This document shows positions 6,585 to 8,330 of a stretch of 8,330 bases of DNA, piece by piece (positions within the stretch are counted from its first letter, which is position 1; each line of letters opens with the position of its first letter). Made by a program: the position numbers and the translations under genes. The stretch comes from Planctomycetota bacterium (GTDB taxonomy: Bacteria > Planctomycetota > Phycisphaerae > UBA1845 > CAIVHJ01). The DNA is taken from contig JADFJZ010000037.1 of NCBI GenBank assembly GCA_022565195.1, forward strand, positions 1 to 8,330, in the 5' to 3' direction. Under the pieces are notes generated by a model, which had not been told where the DNA came from, did not search any database, and saw only the letters and a program-made list of their open reading frames with translations.

Positions 6585-7196
6585 ATGACCGAAAGATGGC
6601 AAAAACTCAAGCGCTTCATAGTTTTGCGCGTGCTGCACGCCAATGACCCGCCGCACGCGCTGGCCCTGGGTCTGGCCATCGGCGTGTTCGTGGCCATGAC
6701 GCCCACCATCGGCGCTCAAATGGTCATCGCCGCCGCCATCGCCGCATCTTTCCGGGCCAACAAGATCCTCGCCATGGCCGCCGTGTGGATTTCCAATCCC
6801 GTGACCATGGTCCAGATCTATTACGTGAACTGGCGAATCGGGCAGCACTTCGTCGAGACCGGCATGGTCGACGGCGAGTCCGCCGTGCAGGCCCAGATCA
6901 CCAAGATTATCGAGAGCATCGGCGGGATGTCGAACTTGTTCTTCCATTTGCTGGACAAAGCCTTTTGGTCGGAGGTGCTGCGGCTGGTGTGGGCGCTGGG
7001 TATCGAGCTGTGGATCGGCAGCTTCCTCGTCGGGCTGATTTGTGCGCTGCCGAGCTACGCCATCACCCGCTGGATCATCACAGCCTATCGCCGCCGCGTC
7101 CCTCGGCCTCGCTTTCTACGTCGAAAGGCCCGCCGATCCGAGACCGCCCAGCCGCTCCCCGGCGCCCGGCCGCAACTCCGAAAACCCCCAGCGTGA
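6585..7196 (+). CDS. DUF2062 family membrane protein
   Basis: A 203-residue inner-membrane protein of the DUF2062 family, whose function is unknown; some members are fused to or encoded beside glycosyltransferases. The family pattern is clear: a basic N-terminal helix (ERWQKLKRFIVLRVLHANDPPHALALGLAIGVFVAMTPTIGAQ, given here only as the landmark region, residues 3-46), then NKILAMAAVWISNPVTM, in which the N-P-V-T segment is typical, and a long C-terminal hydrophobic stretch (about 133-160). I count three likely membrane segments, near residues 28-55, 60-80 and 130-165. The last 35 or so residues form a basic, proline-rich tail (RRRVPRPRFLRRKARR onward) that looks like low-complexity extension and is probably cytoplasmic. 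ATG 6585 fits the family N-terminus; only a weak CGGA lies upstream. It follows the heptosyltransferase by 160 bp, so an envelope link is possible but unproven. Confidence 0.85.
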   Translation: MTERWQKLKRFIVLRVLHANDPPHALALGLAIGVFVAMTPTIGAQMVIAAAIAASFRANKILAMAAVWISNPVTMVQIYYVNWRIGQHFVETGMVDGESAVQAQITKIIESIGGMSNLFFHLLDKAFWSEVLRLVWALGIELWIGSFLVGLICALPSYAITRWIITAYRRRVPRPRFLRRKARRSETAQPLPGARPQLRKPPA

Positions 7197-7215
7197 TGCC
7201 CGCGTCACAACCCAA

Positions 7216-7248
7216 GGAGCCGCAGGCTTTCGCCTGCGCGATTGCTCC
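7216..7248. repeat. REP-like palindrome, tandem copy 1
   Basis: Core stem CGCAGGC-TTTC-GCCTGCG (7221-7238) is flanked by an outer stem GGAGC/GCTCC (7216-7220, 7244-7248), with a 5-base bulge CGATT on the 3' side only. The unit is bounded by GAGCCG and TTGCTC, as is copy 2. A GGAG lies at its 5' foot, as in some REP sequences handled by RAYT transposases. It sits 19 bases after the DUF2062 stop codon. Confidence 0.6.
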
Positions 7249-7250
7249 CC

Positions 7251-7282
7251 GAGCCGTGGCCTTCAGGCCACGGACTTTGCTC
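7251..7282. repeat. REP-like palindrome, tandem copy 2
   Basis: Core stem CCGTGGCC-TTCA-GGCCACGG (7254-7273) has an outer GAG/CTC stem (7251-7253, 7280-7282) and a 6-base 3' bulge ACTTTG. It shares the borders GAGCCG and TTGCTC and the overall plan of copy 1, starting 34 bases after it. The inner stem differs by paired changes (CA/TG becomes TG/CA), which keeps the fold. Confidence 0.6.
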
Positions 7283-7314
7283 TGCCTGCGAATTGTAGTT
7301 ACCATCCCGATAGC

Positions 7315-7923
7315 ATGGCCATGGATACAACTGCCGTCCAACTTGTCCTCGCCTCCAGCAGCCCGCGCCGCGCCGAGTTGCTGCGCGAAATGGGTTTGCG
7401 TTTTGAAGTCTGCACGCCGACGGTGTGCGAGCCCGAACCGCGTTCGCCCGGCCAGATCCCGCAACATTGGGCCGAAGCGCTGAGCTACTTCAAAGCCCGC
7501 AGCGTCGCCAAAGACCTCCGCGACGGCTTCGTCCTGGGCGCGGACACCATTGTCTCTCTCGACGACGAAATTATCGGCAAACCCGCCGACCTCGACGACG
7601 CCCGCCGCATTTTGAACGCACTTGTCGGCACGACGCACGACGTCATCACCGGCGTAACGCTTCTGAACGTCGAAACCGGCGAGCGCCTGATCCGCCACGA
7701 GACAACCGCCGTGACCATGAAACCCATGTCCGAGGATACGCTGCAGCGCTATTTGAAGAGCGGTCTGTGGAAAGGCAAGGCCGGTGCCTACGGCATCCAG
7801 GACAGCAGCGACGCCAACATCGAACACCTCGAGGGCAGCTACAGCAACGTCGTCGGCCTGCCCATCGAACTCGTCGAACAACTGTGCGCCGACGCCGGCA
7901 TCCTCGAAGCCGTCCGCGCGTGA
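7315..7923 (+). CDS. maf: Maf-like nucleoside triphosphate pyrophosphatase (YhdE type, dTTP/UTP)
   Basis: A cytoplasmic house-cleaning enzyme that hydrolyses nucleoside triphosphates to monophosphate and pyrophosphate. The 202-residue length and all family blocks fit: LASSSPRRAELL near the N-terminus (Ser15-Arg18-Arg19 region of the substrate pocket), GADTIV with the catalytic Asp77, GKP at 88-90, then GTTHDVITGVTL, and GKAGAYGIQ at 154-162, followed by SYSNVVGLP. The GIQ form (Gln162) is typical of the YhdE/dTTP-UTP subgroup rather than the YceF/7-methyl-GTP subgroup, so I infer dTTP/UTP as substrates. The frame is open upstream through the DUF2062 gene and the palindromic repeats, but conserved sequence begins only at residue 10. 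ATG 7315 or ATG 7321 is the start; neither has a clear Shine-Dalgarno site. The palindromic pair at 7216-7282 separates it from DUF2062. Confidence 0.93.
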   Translation: MAMDTTAVQLVLASSSPRRAELLREMGLRFEVCTPTVCEPEPRSPGQIPQHWAEALSYFKARSVAKDLRDGFVLGADTIVSLDDEIIGKPADLDDARRILNALVGTTHDVITGVTLLNVETGERLIRHETTAVTMKPMSEDTLQRYLKSGLWKGKAGAYGIQDSSDANIEHLEGSYSNVVGLPIELVEQLCADAGILEAVRA

Positions 7924-7934
7924 TTCGCATGTCG

Positions 7935-7948
7935 CCGCCCCGGGGCGG
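7935..7948. repeat. Perfect GC-only palindrome after maf
   Basis: CCGCCCC followed directly by GGGGCGG, 12 bases after the maf stop codon. There is no loop and no T-run behind it, so its value as a terminator is doubtful. It could still contribute to 3' end structure. Confidence 0.35.
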
Positions 7949-7974
7949 TCTTGACTATCCTCCGGTTCGTGGCG

Positions 7975-8032
7975 TCTGCCAAACGGCCAAGCCACTGCGC
8001 GCGACGCATCCTGTGGCTTGCCGTTTGGCAGA
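7975..8032. repeat. Palindromic element, copy B (related to 5168-5225)
   Basis: The left arm (7975-7995, beginning TCTGCCAAACGGCC) pairs with the right arm (8013-8032, GTGGCTTGCCGTTTGGCAGA) through 20 base pairs with one bulged C. The loop carries a further TGCG/CGCA pairing (7996-7999 with 8005-8008). It lies 52 bases after the maf stop. At one stem position a C-G pair (7980/8027) replaces the T-A pair (5173/5220) of copy A. Confidence 0.65.
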
Positions 8033-8112
8033 GGAGGGTCGAGGACTCGACCCGCAGGGCTCCTTCCGGCCTTCAAGCCGCTTCTTGGCCCCTTTGAAAG
8101 GGCAAATAGGCG

Positions 8113-8149
8113 CGATTCACAGCGACAGAGGCCGTTCTCGCTTGAATCG
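8113..8149. other. 12-bp stem-loop in the gap before the last gene
   Basis: CGATTCA (8113-8119) plus AGCGA (8121-8125) pair with TCGCT (8138-8142) plus TGAATCG (8143-8149), leaving one bulged C (8120) and a 12-base loop. No T-run follows on either side. It might be part of an untranslated RNA or a regulatory site, but nothing in the sequence decides this. Confidence 0.4.
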
Positions 8150-8205
8150 AGTGGGTCATCTGGGTACGATGGCGGCTTGAGGTTCGATAGATGGGAAATG
8201 TCGCT

Positions 8206-8211
8206 TAGAAT
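8206..8211 (+). promoter_or_regulatory. Candidate -10 box of the last gene
   Basis: TAGAAT followed by GG. At 17 bp upstream lies TTCGAT, a poor -35 match. Transcription would start near 8218 and leave a leader of about 70 bases before ATG 8289. Confidence 0.3.
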
Positions 8212-8288
8212 GGTTCATGTAAAACGAATTCCCGGACGGCCTCAGATAACTGGGGAATGTCAGCACAAATCATAAAGGAGGCACGCTG

Positions 8289-8330
8289 ATGAAGCGTCAA
8301 GCTATCGAAGGCAGTTGGAGCACGGCTCTT
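8289..8330 (+). CDS. Start of an unidentified gene (first 14 codons)
   Basis: ATG 8289 opens a frame reading MKRQAIEGSWSTAL to the window edge. The start is well supported: AAAGGAGG (8274-8281) lies 7 bases upstream, the best ribosome-binding site in the window besides that of the prepilin gene. Fourteen residues are too few to name the product. There is no hydrophobic signal in the visible part, though a signal-anchor could follow beyond the edge. Confidence 0.6.
   Translation, partial: MKRQAIEGSWSTAL

Larger units (their letters stand above)
7924..8288. other. 365-bp gene-free gap between maf and the last gene
   Basis: No convincing coding sequence on either strand. In order it holds the GC palindrome (7935-7948), palindromic copy B (7975-8032), a GC-rich stretch with several short inverted repeats (8041-8103), the 12-bp stem-loop (8113-8149), a candidate -10 (8206-8211) and a strong ribosome-binding site (8274-8281). 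Base composition becomes more AT-rich after about 8180, as expected for a promoter and leader. Confidence 0.6.

Noticed and set aside
5258..6709. 483-codon open frame on minus over the heptosyltransferase
   Set aside because: Shadow of the GT9 gene; no recognisable domain, and it spans an intergenic gap.
7042..7314. Upstream extension of the maf frame
   Set aside because: It overlaps the DUF2062 gene and runs through the palindromic repeats; Maf homology starts after 7315.
7078..8076. 332-codon open frame on minus over maf
   Set aside because: Mirror frame of a well-supported gene; it also crosses palindromic copy B.

Overview
The window looks like a chromosomal piece from a GC-rich, Gram-negative, Planctomycetes-like bacterium. 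This is inferred from the mix of a type II/IV prepilin-like protein with the GFTLVELLVVI leader, an FHA-bearing sigma-54 activator, a heptosyltransferase and a bacterial arginyl/leucyl-transferase. No single marker gene proves the phylum. Codon use looks even along the window, and I see no insertion sequence, phage, CRISPR array, tRNA or rRNA.

Layout. Positions 1-1064 (minus) hold the 5' 354 codons of a prepilin-like gene that runs off the left edge. Positions 1065-1418 are a divergent regulatory region rich in inverted repeats. Positions 1419-3218 (plus) encode a 599-residue FHA-GAF-AAA+-Fis sigma-54 activator. Convergent to it, 3164/3252-4228 (minus) encodes an exported thioredoxin-like protein with an apparent frameshift near its 3' end. 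Then, all on plus: an N-degron amino-acyl-tRNA-protein transferase (4400-5149), a GT9 heptosyltransferase (5321-6424), a DUF2062 membrane protein (6585-7196), a Maf nucleotide pyrophosphatase (7315-7923), and the first 14 codons of an unidentified gene (8289 onward).

How the parts may work together. The most interesting stretch is 1065-1418. Reading towards the prepilin gene there is a sigma-54-type -24/-12 element (1241-1256). Its calculated start point (1230) lies one base before an 8-bp stem-loop. About 130-140 bp upstream is a perfect 9-bp inverted repeat (1360-1382), a usual enhancer distance, and it also covers the -35 of the activator's own candidate promoter. This suggests that the activator drives the divergent prepilin gene and autoregulates. 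The idea comes from sequence only and is untested. The other genes are housekeeping or envelope functions with no obvious shared pathway and with gaps of 118-171 bp, so they are probably separate or loosely coupled units.

Two families of small palindromic repeats lie in the gaps between genes. One related pair sits at 5168-5225 and 7975-8032. One tandem REP-like pair sits at 7216-7282. Both pairs differ by compensatory base changes, which suggests that the folded form is conserved.
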